From positions 62,001-126,000 of the forward strand of contig LUOO01000019.1 in NCBI GenBank assembly GCA_001626765.1: 64,000 nt of DNA. The letters are read 5' to 3'. The position numbers and the translations under genes are program-made. The notes beneath the pieces are model-generated. The model worked only from the letters and a program-made list of their open reading frames with translations, ran no database searches and was not told where the DNA came from. Of the stretch, positions 64,000 through 64,000 are shown piece by piece. This DNA comes from Maritimibacter sp. REDSEA-S28_B5 (GTDB lineage: Bacteria > Pseudomonadota > Alphaproteobacteria > Rhodobacterales > Rhodobacteraceae). How positions within the stretch are numbered: the first letter of the stretch is position 1; every line of letters begins with the position of its first letter.

Positions 64000-64000
64000 T

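Overview
The window is high-GC, densely coding DNA of an alphaproteobacterium, most likely Rhodobacterales (Roseobacter/Rhodobacter group). The basis is gene content and order: irr divergent from fabA-fabB-fabI, mreBCD-mrdA-rodA followed by a hydroxypyruvate reductase, a hupT-hupU-hupV-hypF block ordered as in Rhodobacter capsulatus, and comM with a CtrA-like upstream site. No tRNA, rRNA, insertion sequence, prophage or CRISPR array was recognised. Almost everything is chromosomal, with many 1-4 bp gene overlaps.

Layout. 1-7.0 kb: trpS (partial), an inactive-looking rhomboid-fold protein, murJ, glnD and an LpoA-like lipoprotein. 7.0-14.6 kb: rsmI-yraN, gshB plus an esterase, comM, a glutathione transferase with a Cys-rich tail, a histidine phosphatase with cobU, and a ChaN-like protein. 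14.7-19.3 kb: coaBC, a 3'-truncated dut, a membrane-anchored MoeB/ThiF-like enzyme and an M3 peptidase. 19.4-26.1 kb: the rod-shape/elongasome operon. 26.3-32.4 kb: an H2-sensing module (HupT kinase, HupUV regulatory hydrogenase, HypF maturase) with no energy-conserving hydrogenase genes beside it. 32.6-39.1 kb: rpmB, a sirtuin, a small membrane protein and a LapB-type type I secretion operon without a visible substrate. 39.2-45.7 kb: DUF3307, a membrane cNMP-binding protein, a Zn-dependent dehydrogenase and a tightly overlapped operon of three alpha/beta-hydrolases, a threonine-dehydratase-like protein with an internal deletion, and a haloacid dehalogenase. 46-51 kb: a conserved unknown membrane protein, fabI-fabB-fabA, irr, an SRPBCC protein preceded by a Shine-Dalgarno-sequestering hairpin, and an FKBP. 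51.3-60.1 kb: a soluble triple-PAS chemoreceptor, an unknown protein, miaB, an OmpA-like protein paired with a lipoprotein that shares a domain with it, phoH, an LLM-family oxidoreductase and an EamA transporter. 60.2-64 kb: a Tat-exported metallo-hydrolase, then rplO-secY-adk with its own promoter and terminator.

Most genes are housekeeping: peptidoglycan synthesis and cell shape, fatty acid synthesis, translation, nitrogen sensing and iron control. The parts most worth a second look are: (1) the 12-15 bp hairpin that hides the SRPBCC gene's ribosome binding site; (2) the OmpA-like/lipoprotein pair sharing a gap-free Cys-bounded motif; (3) the stand-alone hydrogen sensor, with a repeat element inside the 5' end of hypF; (4) two apparent deletion junctions (dut/moeB and the threonine dehydratase), which are either real gene decay or assembly artefacts; and (5) the detached rplO-secY-adk end of the spc ribosomal operon.
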